From a virus, in the IMG/VR virus record IMGVR_UViG_3300025154_000361, positions 1-25,425 of that record: DNA of 25,425 nucleotides; one strand, 5' to 3'. Numbering within the stretch: position 1 is the stretch's first letter; the number at the start of each line of letters is the position of its first letter. Made by a program: the position numbers and the translations under genes. Below are positions 12,463-18,636 of this stretch, in pieces. The notes beneath the pieces are model-generated. The model was given only the letters and a program-made list of their open reading frames with translations, did not search any database and was not told where the DNA came from.

Positions 12463-13107
12463 ATGGAATACACTGAATCATCCTACAAAGAACATTGCAA
12501 CGAATTAACCACAGTTTGGTTTAGGCTTCTTTCTTCCAGAGAAAAAGGATTATATTTCTCAATGAAACTTGCTTATTGGGCTTGTTCTGGATGTTTACCG
12601 GCGAACATAAAGGATTTATCAAGTATATTGAATGTAAATTGTAATGAAATAATTGAATCATTGGATGCAATTATGGAAACAAATATCTTTTATGAAAAAG
12701 ATGGATTTTTAATCCACCAAGAATTGGAACAGTGTCTAAATAATAAAAAAGCATCTACGGATAAAAGACTTGAATCTCGTGGACTAATTAGAAAACAAGA
12801 CAGAAAAAGACTGAATAGTGATGATTGGCTAATTATTAAAAAGAGAATTTTTGAACGTGATAATTACACTTGTTTGTATTGTAGTGTTCGTGGAGTAAGG
12901 CTTGAATGTGACCATATAATACCAATAGCAAAAGGTGGGTCGAATGAAGAATTAAATTTAGCAACAGCATGTGTGCTGTGTAATAGGGAAAAGCGTGATT
13001 CGTTAATTGAAGATTGGCTTAAGAAAAACAAAAGATTAAAGGTTATGCCGATATTCAAATTTAACAACAAATACACTTGCCCAGACGATACGCCGTTTGA
13101 GCTGTAA
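12463..13107 (+). CDS. HNH endonuclease with DUF1376-like N-terminal domain
   Basis: A 214-residue protein. Residues about 18-90 resemble a DUF1376-like phage domain with winged-helix character (REKGLYFSMKLAYWACSGCL, then LSSILNVNCNEIIESL). Residues about 125-180 are an HNH nuclease: CLYC (137-140), ECDHIIPIAKGGSNEELN with the catalytic Asp150-His151, and CVLCNREK (170-176). The zinc cysteines are intact, so it should be active. It is the first coding gene after PR and follows a long structured leader. The ribosome-binding site GAAAGG lies in a small hairpin. The stop codon TAA is part of an operator-like palindrome (13103-13117). AT-rich codon use unlike the GC-balanced leader suggests recent arrival. 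Confidence 0.85.
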   Translation: MEYTESSYKEHCNELTTVWFRLLSSREKGLYFSMKLAYWACSGCLPANIKDLSSILNVNCNEIIESLDAIMETNIFYEKDGFLIHQELEQCLNNKKASTDKRLESRGLIRKQDRKRLNSDDWLIIKKRIFERDNYTCLYCSVRGVRLECDHIIPIAKGGSNEELNLATACVLCNREKRDSLIEDWLKKNKRLKVMPIFKFNNKYTCPDDTPFEL

Positions 13108-13117
13108 TTGGATTACA
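13103..13117. promoter_or_regulatory. Operator variant at the HNH stop codon
   Basis: TGTAATTGGATTACA differs by one base from the perfect site. The HNH stop codon TAA is bases 3-5 of it. It lies 15 bases before the methyltransferase start and would let the regulator separate the two genes. Confidence 0.6.
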
Positions 13118-13131
13118 GATAGGGAACCAAA

Positions 13132-13797
13132 ATGACAATCACTTTGCTCAATACCGATTGCATGGCATTTATGGCGACATTGCCGGATAAGGCGTTTGAT
13201 TTGGCGATTGTTGATCCGCCATATGGGATATTAAATAAGACGAAACGAGGCTCTCAACGAAGTCCGCATCTTTACAGTGTGCGCGGTGAAGATTGGGATT
13301 ATGTCCCAGATAAAGAATATTTCGATGAATTGATGCGGGTTAGCAATAACCAGATAATCTGTGGTGGTAATTACTTCAGTTTGCCGTTAAGCAACGCATG
13401 GATTTTTTGGCACAAGCACCAGCCAATAAGCAATTATTCAGTTGGGGAAATGTTGTGGACATCATTTGAAATGAATACGAAGATTTTTGATTTTCCATGC
13501 TACGGGAATATTGGGCAAGATGTGGTTAGATTTCACCCAACCCAAAAGCCCGTAAAGCTCTACGAATGGCTCTTGACCAACTACGCCAAGCCCGGCCAGC
13601 GCATCCTTGACACACATGGTGGGTCAATGTCAATCGCCATAGCCTGCCACAACCTCGGATATGACCTGACGCTATGCGAACTGGACGAAGATTATTACAA
13701 TGCAGGTGTGGCTAGATTCGAGCAGCACAAGGCGCAAGGATCGCTGTTCGAGCCGGAGCCGGTCAGGACAACCAGTGTTCAATCTTCCTGTATTTAA
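13132..13797 (+). CDS. DNA methyltransferase, N6-adenine or N4-cytosine type
   Basis: A 221-residue enzyme with DPPYG at 28-32 (motif IV) ahead of the cofactor site, then HPTQKPVKLYEWLLTNY at 135-151 and ILDTHGGSMSIAIA (motif I) near 158-171, the beta-class order. It transfers methyl from SAM to an exocyclic amine in DNA; the short target-recognition part lies between about 33 and 120. No partner endonuclease is present, so it is an orphan phage enzyme likely protecting against host restriction or regulating phage genes. The start is preceded by AGGGAACCAAAATGAC, nearly the same string as before the next gene. Confidence 0.9.
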   Translation: MTITLLNTDCMAFMATLPDKAFDLAIVDPPYGILNKTKRGSQRSPHLYSVRGEDWDYVPDKEYFDELMRVSNNQIICGGNYFSLPLSNAWIFWHKHQPISNYSVGEMLWTSFEMNTKIFDFPCYGNIGQDVVRFHPTQKPVKLYEWLLTNYAKPGQRILDTHGGSMSIAIACHNLGYDLTLCELDEDYYNAGVARFEQHKAQGSLFEPEPVRTTSVQSSCI

Positions 13798-13806
13798 GGA
13801 ACCAAA

Positions 13807-13986
13807 ATGACCTACCACCAATGGCGGCATAGCACCAAGTCAAAGCCAATCAAGTGGATTGAGTTGGAATTTGATTATGGATGGATACATGTTGATGCAT
13901 CGAAAGCCATCGAATCTGCCCTAGAAGCCGCCTACCGAGCAGGATTGAAGCATGGTAGGAAAGATGCAGTAAATACTACGAAATAA
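13807..13986 (+). CDS. Hypothetical 59-residue protein between methyltransferases
   Basis: MTYHQWRHSTKSKPIKWIEL begins a small protein with a short beta-like part and a helical C-terminus (ASKAIESALEAAYRAGLKHG). AAGGAACC precedes the ATG, closely matching the site of the methyltransferase gene upstream, so they look co-regulated. The WIELEFDYGWIHVDASKAIE segment may be a nucleic-acid contact, but no family is recognised. Confidence 0.7.
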   Translation: MTYHQWRHSTKSKPIKWIELEFDYGWIHVDASKAIESALEAAYRAGLKHGRKDAVNTTK

Positions 13987-13999
13987 CTGACAAGAATAT

Positions 14000-15529
14000 A
14001 TGCGATACCTTAGTCTTTTTTCTGGAATTGAAGCGGCGAGTCAGGCGTTTATTCCGCTAGGTTGGGAATGCGTTGGGGTGGCTGAAATTGAGCCGTTTCC
14101 ATGTAAAGTATTGGCGCATCATTATCCAGACGTACCGAATCTAGGTAGTGTCACTGAAATAACAAAAGAACAGATAGAATCACTTGGGCATATTGACTTG
14201 GTAGTAGGCGGATTCCCTTGCCAAGATTTATCTATAGCTGGTAAAAGAAAGGGATTACAAAATGAAGATGGAAGCGCAACAAGGTCTGGACTTTTCTTCA
14301 CCGCAATGCGAATCATCGAATGGGCAAAGCCACGATGGGTCGTCGTTGAGAATGTGCCCGGATTATATAGCAGCCAAAAAGGGCGAGACTTTGCTTCCGT
14401 GGTTGGAGAAATGGCTGGGTGCGAATTTGACGTACCGAGAGATGGATGGAAAAATGCCGGTTGTGCAGTCGGCGAAAACGGACTTGTCGAGTGGATCACT
14501 CTGGATGCGCAATACTGCCGAACACCTGAGTACCCTAGAGCCGTCCCACAAAGACGAAGGCGTGTCTTCGTTGTCCGAGATTCTGGAGACTGGCAAAGTA
14601 GAAAACCGCTATTTCTTGAGCCGGAAGGCTTGTGCGGGAATCCTCCGCCGAGCAGAAAAACGAGGGAAGAAGTTGCCGGAACAGTTGCGGGTAGCCTTGA
14701 TAGCGAATGCGGAGGCGGTAAACTAACGCATCAATCAATAATGAATGGTCATATCATAAAAACATCATCTGAAATATCCCCACCACTCGAAACGCAAGTT
14801 GGTGGATTAAGGCAACCATGTACGCAAGCATACGTTACAACTATGCCCGCTATTCCAGCGTCATTACACAAAGGGTTGGGGCATAATAAAGATGAATTTC
14901 TGACAATCGCACTAACAGGTAACATGGATGCAATTCCAGATGTAGCACGTACTTTGAGCTTCCGTTATGATTCCAGTTATTGTGCAGATAGAGGAATGGA
15001 TGTGATAGCACTAGCAGGTAACACCATAGGTCGCGAACCAGAAAACGGCGGTAACGGAACTGGCTTCGATGAATCAGGAGCTAGTTATACGCTTACTAAG
15101 ACTGATGTTCATGCGGTGGCGTATCCAATTAACACTCAAATTGCTATGCGCCATGAAAAAACTGGAGAAGGGACTGGAATGGGCATTGGTATTGATGGAG
15201 ACCCAGCATATACGTTACAAGCTGCACATAGCCATGCGGTGGCGTTTCATGTTGATGCACAACCGGATGAAATGAATTTCAGCACCGTAACAACATCAAC
15301 TTTAACAAAATCACAACATGCTGGAGTAATGCAACCAAATATGCAAGTCCGCAGATTAACTCCAATAGAATGCGCCAGACTTCAGGCGTTTCCTGACAAC
15401 TTCCTATCACAAGTAAAAGGATACTCAGACAGCGCGGCTTACAAGAGTTTAGGTAATTCGATGGCCTGCAATGTAATGGCTGTCATTGGACAGAAAATAC
15501 AGCAAGCAAGCCAATTATCCGAAAAATAG
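14000..15529 (+). CDS. DNA (cytosine-5) methyltransferase, phage type
   Basis: A 509-residue m5C methyltransferase. Motif I FSGIEAAS is at 7-14, the catalytic PCQ in GGFPCQDLS with Cys74, ENV at 117-119, QRRRRVF at 184-190, and the late motifs VRRLTPIECARLQAFPDNF and YKSLGNSMACNV near the C-terminus. The middle (about 225-455) is a long, variable target-recognition region with repeated AVAYPINTQ/HAVAFHVDAQ segments. It methylates C5 of cytosine in a short site. It follows two small genes and has no strong Shine-Dalgarno. A second frame nested in it (14262-14726) encodes a protein-like sequence, a notable overprint. Confidence 0.92.
   Translation: MRYLSLFSGIEAASQAFIPLGWECVGVAEIEPFPCKVLAHHYPDVPNLGSVTEITKEQIESLGHIDLVVGGFPCQDLSIAGKRKGLQNEDGSATRSGLFFTAMRIIEWAKPRWVVVENVPGLYSSQKGRDFASVVGEMAGCEFDVPRDGWKNAGCAVGENGLVEWITLDAQYCRTPEYPRAVPQRRRRVFVVRDSGDWQSRKPLFLEPEGLCGNPPPSRKTREEVAGTVAGSLDSECGGGKLTHQSIMNGHIIKTSSEISPPLETQVGGLRQPCTQAYVTTMPAIPASLHKGLGHNKDEFLTIALTGNMDAIPDVARTLSFRYDSSYCADRGMDVIALAGNTIGREPENGGNGTGFDESGASYTLTKTDVHAVAYPINTQIAMRHEKTGEGTGMGIGIDGDPAYTLQAAHSHAVAFHVDAQPDEMNFSTVTTSTLTKSQHAGVMQPNMQVRRLTPIECARLQAFPDNFLSQVKGYSDSAAYKSLGNSMACNVMAVIGQKIQQASQLSEK
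14262..14726 (+). CDS. Overprinted gene nested inside the m5C methyltransferase
   Basis: In the +1 frame relative to the methyltransferase, 154 codons are open from the ATG at 14262, with GAAAGGG nine bases upstream. The C-terminal half reads SLSEILETGKVENRYFLSRK, then ACAGILRRAEKRGKKLPEQL. As I recall, this SLS.ILETG....YFLS.KAC.GILRRAEKRGK.LP pattern recurs in other phages as a small protein overlapping or adjacent to m5C methyltransferase genes; a search should confirm it. The methyltransferase frame in the same bases reads QRRRRVFVVRDSGDW... Both frames appear constrained. The function is unknown; a partner of the methyltransferase is one possibility. Confidence 0.6.
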   Translation: MKMEAQQGLDFSSPQCESSNGQSHDGSSLRMCPDYIAAKKGETLLPWLEKWLGANLTYREMDGKMPVVQSAKTDLSSGSLWMRNTAEHLSTLEPSHKDEGVSSLSEILETGKVENRYFLSRKACAGILRRAEKRGKKLPEQLRVALIANAEAVN

Positions 15530-15550
15530 CTTTTTTACAAATTTACAATT
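15505..15550 (+). repeat. Imperfect direct repeat flanking the TnpB element, left copy
   Basis: A segment starting AGCAAGCCAATTATCC at the end of the methyltransferase gene resembles the one starting AGCAAGTCCGATTATCC at 16954-17000 beyond the element; roughly three quarters of about 46 bases match by eye with a few gaps. It may be an ancestral duplication at the insertion site or chance in AT-rich DNA. Confidence 0.35.
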
Positions 15551-15569
15551 TGGGCGAAAATCCCCGTCA

Positions 15570-15725
15570 TTAATGGTGGGTATGGATAGCGCGAGCAGAG
15601 AAGCTGCTCATGTATTGTAGCAAAGCAAGCTCAACAATTTTCTTTTTGTGAATGCCGTTTTCTTTTGCGAAGGAATCAAGGTCTTCTTTGAGCTTTTCGG
15701 GTATAGGCACATTCAATGCTTTCAT
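15570..15725 (-). CDS. Ribbon-helix-helix protein carried by the TnpB element
   Basis: A 51-residue protein: MKALNVPIPEKLKEDLDSFA, then KENGIHKKKIVELALLQYMS. The first strand (KALNVPIPE) and two helices fit the ribbon-helix-helix fold of CopG/antitoxin-type regulators. AAGGA precedes the start. It is divergent from tnpB with 46 bases between the starts, and the tnpB promoter overlaps its ribosome-binding site, so it may repress tnpB. Its end lies within the left-end hairpin, so it appears to be part of the element rather than of the phage. Confidence 0.75.
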   Translation of the reverse strand: MKALNVPIPEKLKEDLDSFAKENGIHKKKIVELALLQYMSSFSARAIHTHH

Positions 15726-15735
15726 TTAATTATCC

Positions 15736-15764
15736 TTGCATTTATATTTAAGTATGCGTATAGT
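15736..15764 (+). promoter_or_regulatory. Promoter of tnpB
   Basis: TTGCAT (15736-15741), 17-base spacer, TATAGT (15759-15764). The -10 box ends seven bases before the chosen tnpB ATG, so this message may also be leaderless or nearly so. Confidence 0.55.
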
Positions 15765-15771
15765 GTACCAC

Positions 15772-16869
15772 ATGAAATCCAAAACGCAAATTAAAACTTT
15801 GAAAGTTAGAATTAAGGACAAACACGCTGCTATTCTTAATCAATGGGCTTTTGAAGTAAACCAAGTATGGAATGCAGCAAACGAGTTGAGCGCAGATTAT
15901 TCATGGGTTCCTATTCCTGAGGTTGGATATATAAATTGCGGAACATCAGAATATGATTTGCAGAAAGAGCTTAAAACTATTCGAGCAGAACGTAATTTTT
16001 CAATTAGTGCTGTAACTATACAAAGCGTTATTTCTCAACATGCAAAATCTCGCCGTCAATTCAAGAAAAACAAACTTCAATGGAGATGTTCAAGCGGTTC
16101 AAAGCGTTCATTAGGGTGGGTTCCATTTAAGTCTGCTGGCGTTAAATTTATCAATGGTCAAGTACGATTTTGTGGGAAATTATTCAGTATTTGGGATAGT
16201 TATGATTTATCAAAATATGAATTAGGTACTGGTTCATTCTCGCAAGATTCTCGTGGTCGTTGGTATTTTAATACGACAATTAAGGTTGAAATAAAATCGT
16301 CAGAAGGTAAAACATCTGTTGGAATTGATTTAGGTCTTAAAACAATAGCAACTTGTTCTGACGGAACTGTATTTGAACGCAGGCGTATAACAGATGAATT
16401 CGCAAAAGAATTAGCAACAGCACAAGGCGCAAAAAAGAAAAATCGTGTTAGGGCGATACATGCAAAGATTAAAAATACCCGTAGCGATGCCATACATAAA
16501 TTCACTACTACAATGGCTGAAAACTATGGTGCTATTTTTATAGGTGATGTTAGTAGTAAAAAATTGACTAAAACCAAAATGGCAAAGTCAGTATTAGATG
16601 CTGGATGGGGTATGTTAAAGACACAACTGAAATATAAAGCGATAGCGCGGTCAGTTATGTTTGAAGAAATAAATGAAAAGTACACCACCCAGATTTGTTC
16701 GTGTTGCGGAGTAATATCCGGCAATAGTCCGAAAGGTAGAGCAGGTCTTGGAATAAGAGAATGGATTTGTTGTGAATGTGGTGCAATTCACGACCGCGAT
16801 ATAAATGCGGCAAAAAACATTCTCGCGCTCGGGCATGAGCGTCTAGCTGTAGGAATCTCCGTCCTTTAG
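15772..16869 (+). CDS. tnpB: TnpB-family RNA-guided nuclease (IS605 OrfB)
   Basis: From the ATG at 15772 the protein is 365 residues, a normal TnpB length. It has the N-terminal helical/OrfB_IS605 part, the first RuvC motif VGIDLGLKTIATCSDG (Asp186), a middle motif IFIGDVSSKKLTKTKMAKS, a zinc finger CSCCG...CCECG (near 309-336) and the third motif HDRDINAAKNI. TnpB uses an RNA made from the element's right end to cut target DNA. At the place of the usual middle glutamate (E-D-L type motif) there is Asp259 in GDVSS. A large TnpB subgroup shows Asn or Asp here (VSS-type) and may use a different glutamate, so activity is not certain. No ribosome-binding site is seen. Confidence 0.88.
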   Translation: MKSKTQIKTLKVRIKDKHAAILNQWAFEVNQVWNAANELSADYSWVPIPEVGYINCGTSEYDLQKELKTIRAERNFSISAVTIQSVISQHAKSRRQFKKNKLQWRCSSGSKRSLGWVPFKSAGVKFINGQVRFCGKLFSIWDSYDLSKYELGTGSFSQDSRGRWYFNTTIKVEIKSSEGKTSVGIDLGLKTIATCSDGTVFERRRITDEFAKELATAQGAKKKNRVRAIHAKIKNTRSDAIHKFTTTMAENYGAIFIGDVSSKKLTKTKMAKSVLDAGWGMLKTQLKYKAIARSVMFEEINEKYTTQICSCCGVISGNSPKGRAGLGIREWICCECGAIHDRDINAAKNILALGHERLAVGISVL

Positions 16870-16886
16870 GGCAGGAGATGATGTCA
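16730..16886 (+). ncRNA. Likely omega (reRNA) guide-RNA scaffold of the TnpB element
   Basis: By analogy with other TnpB systems, the guide scaffold overlaps the tnpB 3' end and ends at the right-end hairpin. Here CTCC-GTCCTTTAGGGCA-GGAG (about 16858-16877) followed by ATGATGTCAAC fits. The guide would be the sequence directly after about 16887 (beginning ATCGCACC). The 5' limit is a guess; the hairpin is directly visible. Confidence 0.5.
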
Positions 16887-16996
16887 ACATCGCACCACTA
16901 TCACCAAACAAACCCGCTAATCAGCTTCCTGACGCTGATACGGGCTATCTGATAGCAAGTCCGATTATCCAGAAAATTTACATTTTTCAAATCTGA
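16874..16996 (+). other. Open fragment beside the TnpB right end, possible disrupted gene end
   Basis: Read from GGA at 16874 the frame gives GDDVNIAPLSPNKPANQLPD, then ADTGYLIASPIIQKIYIFQI and stop at 16996. It has no start codon; the upstream part would lie inside the element. The protein-like composition hints that the element cut off the front of a phage gene. Evidence is weak: one short open frame. Confidence 0.25.
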
Positions 16997-17021
16997 AATT
17001 CACTCACACCAATTCTCAGTC

Positions 17022-17036
17022 TGTAATCGGATTACA
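17022..17036. promoter_or_regulatory. Palindromic operator copy 7
   Basis: Perfect TGTAATCGGATTACA followed by CTTAG, as at 10055. It lies in the region upstream of the GC-rich small-gene cluster. Confidence 0.82.
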
Positions 17037-17156
17037 CTTAGGGCGATATTCACTTCGCATAATTCGCAAGCATTCAGGCAGGTTACTTCTCACGCAAATT
17101 AAATCGCATACAGGGATAATGACAGGATGATAATATATTAAGCGGGATGTTGGGGA

Positions 17157-17231
17157 GTGGATTTACTGTACGAGTTGGCTTGGGATAACGGGCTGGATCG
17201 ACTGGAGGGGGCAAAAGGTGAACACAATTAA
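17157..17231 (+). CDS. Possible 24-residue micro-protein
   Basis: A GTG start (after GGGATGTTGGGGA) gives MDLLYELAWDNGLDRLEGAK and ends GEHN. It looks like a compact acidic helix. The ribosome-binding site is G-rich but not clean, and there is no coupling to a neighbour, so it is uncertain. Confidence 0.28.
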   Translation: MDLLYELAWDNGLDRLEGAKGEHN

Positions 17232-17455
17232 CAGCTTGCGAGGGGCGCGCCAATAGCATCGAGGGGCGTATAGGTTAGTGCCTGCTAACGTGACGCAATT
17301 TGCGGCACTATTGTGACGAATTTTGTCACTTATCTGCGTTATGTCAAACGTATCGAGCTGCCTATATTTTAGGCAATCGCGCTGTAAGTCAATAGGCGCG
17401 ACATTCTAGCAAATAGTTATGCACAATGGCATGATGTGGCATGGTTACTGCATAC

Positions 17456-17461
17456 TATAAT
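17456..17461 (+). promoter_or_regulatory. Consensus -10 box ahead of the small-gene cluster
   Basis: TATAAT, 44 bases upstream of the start at 17506. No convincing -35 lies 16-18 bases upstream, so an activator may be needed, or it may not be a promoter. Confidence 0.3.
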
Positions 17462-17505
17462 AGCGTAACAGCCACGGCGGCTTGCCGGATTTTAAGGGGA
17501 ATATG

Positions 17506-17685
17506 ATGAGTAAGAACGAATTTTATAGGGTATGCAATATGCACGGCGTAGAGCTGGCGCAATCGCTGGCGCTTGCTGCATCGCGCATCACGCTGGCGCA
17601 GGTGCAATTGTGGGCTGCCTCTTACAAGTGCCCTAGTCACTGGACTGGTGGCGAGTCAACCCATCGCGGCGAGGTGTCAGTATGA
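17506..17685 (+). CDS. Small protein, possible Cro-like HTH, 59 residues
   Basis: From the second ATG of a tandem pair (AAGGGG seven bases upstream) the product is MSKNEFYRVCNMHGVELAQS followed by LALAASRITLAQVQLWAASY and KCPSHWTGG. The central part could be a helix-turn-helix (HGVELAQSLALAASRITLAQVQLW), giving a small DNA-binding protein that could read the palindromes; this is only a structural guess. It overlaps the next start by ATGA and begins a GC-rich cluster. Confidence 0.6.
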   Translation: MSKNEFYRVCNMHGVELAQSLALAASRITLAQVQLWAASYKCPSHWTGGESTHRGEVSV

Positions 17686-17834
17686 GCGCCCGGGCATCGT
17701 TAGCACTGCGCGCCCTGTCACTACGGGCAACGTGCGGCAACCATGCGGCGCGGCGCTTTGCTGAATCTCGCGGCGTGATGGGATTGTATCGCTTGGCTTG
17801 TCAACTTCATGCGGCGCGCGGGGTGACATCATGA
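17682..17834 (+). CDS. Arg/Ala-rich 50-residue protein
   Basis: Starts at an ATGA overlap (GAGGTG upstream) and reads MSARASLALRALSLRATCGN, then HAARRFAESRGVMGLYRLAC. It is strongly basic and helical with two cysteines. The 3' end carries the 19-base string GCGCGGGGTGACATCATGA, which is repeated at the end of the next gene. High GC, unlike the rest of the window. No family recognised. Confidence 0.5.
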   Translation: MSARASLALRALSLRATCGNHAARRFAESRGVMGLYRLACQLHAARGVTS

Positions 17835-18001
17835 GCACGGCTACGACATATTGTATATATTACGATGATACGCGCCGCCGCCCGTGGAGTTTTAACCTTT
17901 TTGACGACGACGGCAAGGTGCTTTTTGAGTCTAAAAATTACAAAACAAAAGCGGCGGCGGCGAGCGTTGCGGCGCGTGCGGTGCGCGGGGTGACATCATG
18001 A
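17816..18001 (+). repeat. 19-base direct repeat at two successive gene junctions
   Basis: GCGCGGGGTGACATCATGA occurs at 17816-17834 and 17983-18001. In each case it spells the last codons (RGVTS), the stop and the overlapping ATG of the next gene. This looks like duplication or exchange of a whole gene cassette at the junctions. Confidence 0.75.
17831..18001 (+). CDS. Small DUF1508-like protein, 56 residues
   Basis: MSTATTYCIYYDDTRRRPWS then FNLFDDDGKVLFESKNYKTK and an Ala-rich helix ending RAVRGVTS. The pattern of a beta-hairpin, D/N-G-K-VL-ES-Y-K-K-A, resembles DUF1508/YegP-like domains. The start overlaps the preceding stop by ATGA. Its last five residues and start of the next gene are in the 19-base repeat shared with the upstream gene. 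Confidence 0.58.
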   Translation: MSTATTYCIYYDDTRRRPWSFNLFDDDGKVLFESKNYKTKAAAASVAARAVRGVTS

Positions 18002-18153
18002 TCTACACTACCCGCACGCACAGCACGCTTGCACATCTTCGCGCATTGCACATAGCAGCACGTCGCGCGGCTTGGCAGATGGTACGCCCTGCATCCAGCA
18101 TAGTAGAGCGGCATCAAGCATTCACGCGGCATCACAGCAAAGGAGGTTATTAA
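17998..18153 (+). CDS. Basic 51-residue protein
   Basis: MIYTTRTHSTLAHLRALHIA then ARRAAWQMVRPASSIVERHQ and a His-rich end (AFTRHHSKGGY). Basic, helical and GC-rich in codon use. The start overlaps the upstream stop by ATGA and the end contains AGGAGG, the ribosome-binding site for the next gene. No family recognised; coding status rests on the coupling pattern. Confidence 0.5.
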   Translation: MIYTTRTHSTLAHLRALHIAARRAAWQMVRPASSIVERHQAFTRHHSKGGY

Positions 18154-18154
18154 C

Positions 18155-18334
18155 ATGACTATCAATTTGTTACAGGGATCATTGCAGCCCACTGTCGGAC
18201 TAGATGGGTGGAGGATTACTAGCGTCTACGCTATCGCAGATGGCGCGGAGGATGTGCAGCTGCAATGCGGGGATTATATCTCCATATGTGGCAATGTGTA
18301 CCGCGACGGCATCTGTATAGCTAATATCGCATAG
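18155..18334 (+). CDS. Hypothetical 59-residue protein
   Basis: A very strong AGGAGG site precedes the ATG. The protein (MTINLLQGSLQPTVGLDGWR...) is beta-rich, acidic and has cysteines in LQCGDYISICGNVYRDGICI. It has no recognised family. The excellent ribosome-binding site makes it one of the better supported small genes of the cluster. Confidence 0.65.
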   Translation: MTINLLQGSLQPTVGLDGWRITSVYAIADGAEDVQLQCGDYISICGNVYRDGICIANIA

Positions 18335-18400
18335 AGCTATCCTCCCGCGCATTCTCACCAGTGCGCGGCGGGCCTAACTTTGGGCGGATATTGTGGGATA

Positions 18401-18547
18401 ATGATGATGTTTAATTTTCTGTTTGAAGAGTTACCAGTGCGAGGGAAAGTCTATGTTGTCAGGGAATGGCGCTTGCGTTGGTACGCGGTGCCACTTTGCC
18501 AACAAAATAGGTTCGCAGAATACGGCGGGTGCTTTTCTGCACTGTAA
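18401..18547 (+). CDS. Hypothetical protein of 46-48 residues
   Basis: Three ATGs in a row (18401, 18404, 18407) make the start uncertain. The product contains FNFLFEELPVRGKVYVVREW and RLRWYAVPLCQQNRFAEYGG. It is beta-rich with aromatic residues and looks like a compact fold. The stop overlaps the next small frame by TAATG. GGGAT upstream is a weak ribosome-binding site. Confidence 0.5.
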   Translation: MMMFNFLFEELPVRGKVYVVREWRLRWYAVPLCQQNRFAEYGGCFSAL

Positions 18548-18618
18548 TGCCGCTTAAACGCGCCACAAAGCGCAACAAGGCGTTTACCTGCTATCGGGCG
18601 GGGGATGGTATCAATTAA
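18547..18618 (+). CDS. Possible 23-residue basic micro-protein
   Basis: Begins at a TAATG overlap with the upstream stop and reads MPLKRATKRNKAFTCYRAGD, ending GIN. The coupling suggests translation by re-initiation. The same DNA could form an RNA stem AAACGC...GCGTTT, so it might instead be a structural element. Confidence 0.38.
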   Translation: MPLKRATKRNKAFTCYRAGDGIN

Positions 18619-18636
18619 CGTAATGAAAGGCTTAAA

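Larger units (their letters stand above)
15550..16890 (+). mobile_element. IS605-type TnpB element lacking transposase tnpA
   Basis: The element holds tnpB (plus) and a divergent small RHH gene (minus). Its right end carries AATCTCCGTCCTTTAGGGCA with GGAGATGATGTCAAC after it, the subterminal hairpin typical of IS605-family right ends. Near the left end is AATCCCCGTCATTAATGGTG, a clearly related hairpin in the same orientation, as expected for left and right ends of IS200/IS605 elements. No Y1 transposase is present, so it needs help in trans or persists by homing. Exact ends are uncertain by about 20 bases. Confidence 0.7.
16997..17505. other. Mostly non-coding region upstream of the GC-rich small genes
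   Basis: Besides the operator copy at 17022 it contains GTGAC-gaatttt-GTCAC near 17311 and TGCCTA-tattt-TAGGCA near 17371, the latter echoing the TTGCCTA/TAGGCAA arms at 19600-19670. One micro-frame at 17157-17231 is possible. A TATAAT at 17456-17461 without a good -35 could serve the gene at 17506. No longer gene was found. Confidence 0.5.

Noticed and set aside
14122-14499. Minus-strand frame inside the m5C methyltransferase
   Set aside because: Low-complexity Ser/Pro-rich translation without a ribosome-binding site; unlike the nested plus-strand frame it shows no recognisable pattern.
17938-18192. Minus-strand frame across the GC-rich cluster
   Set aside because: It is an open frame produced by GC-rich codons of three chained plus-strand genes; no ribosome-binding site and no coupling.
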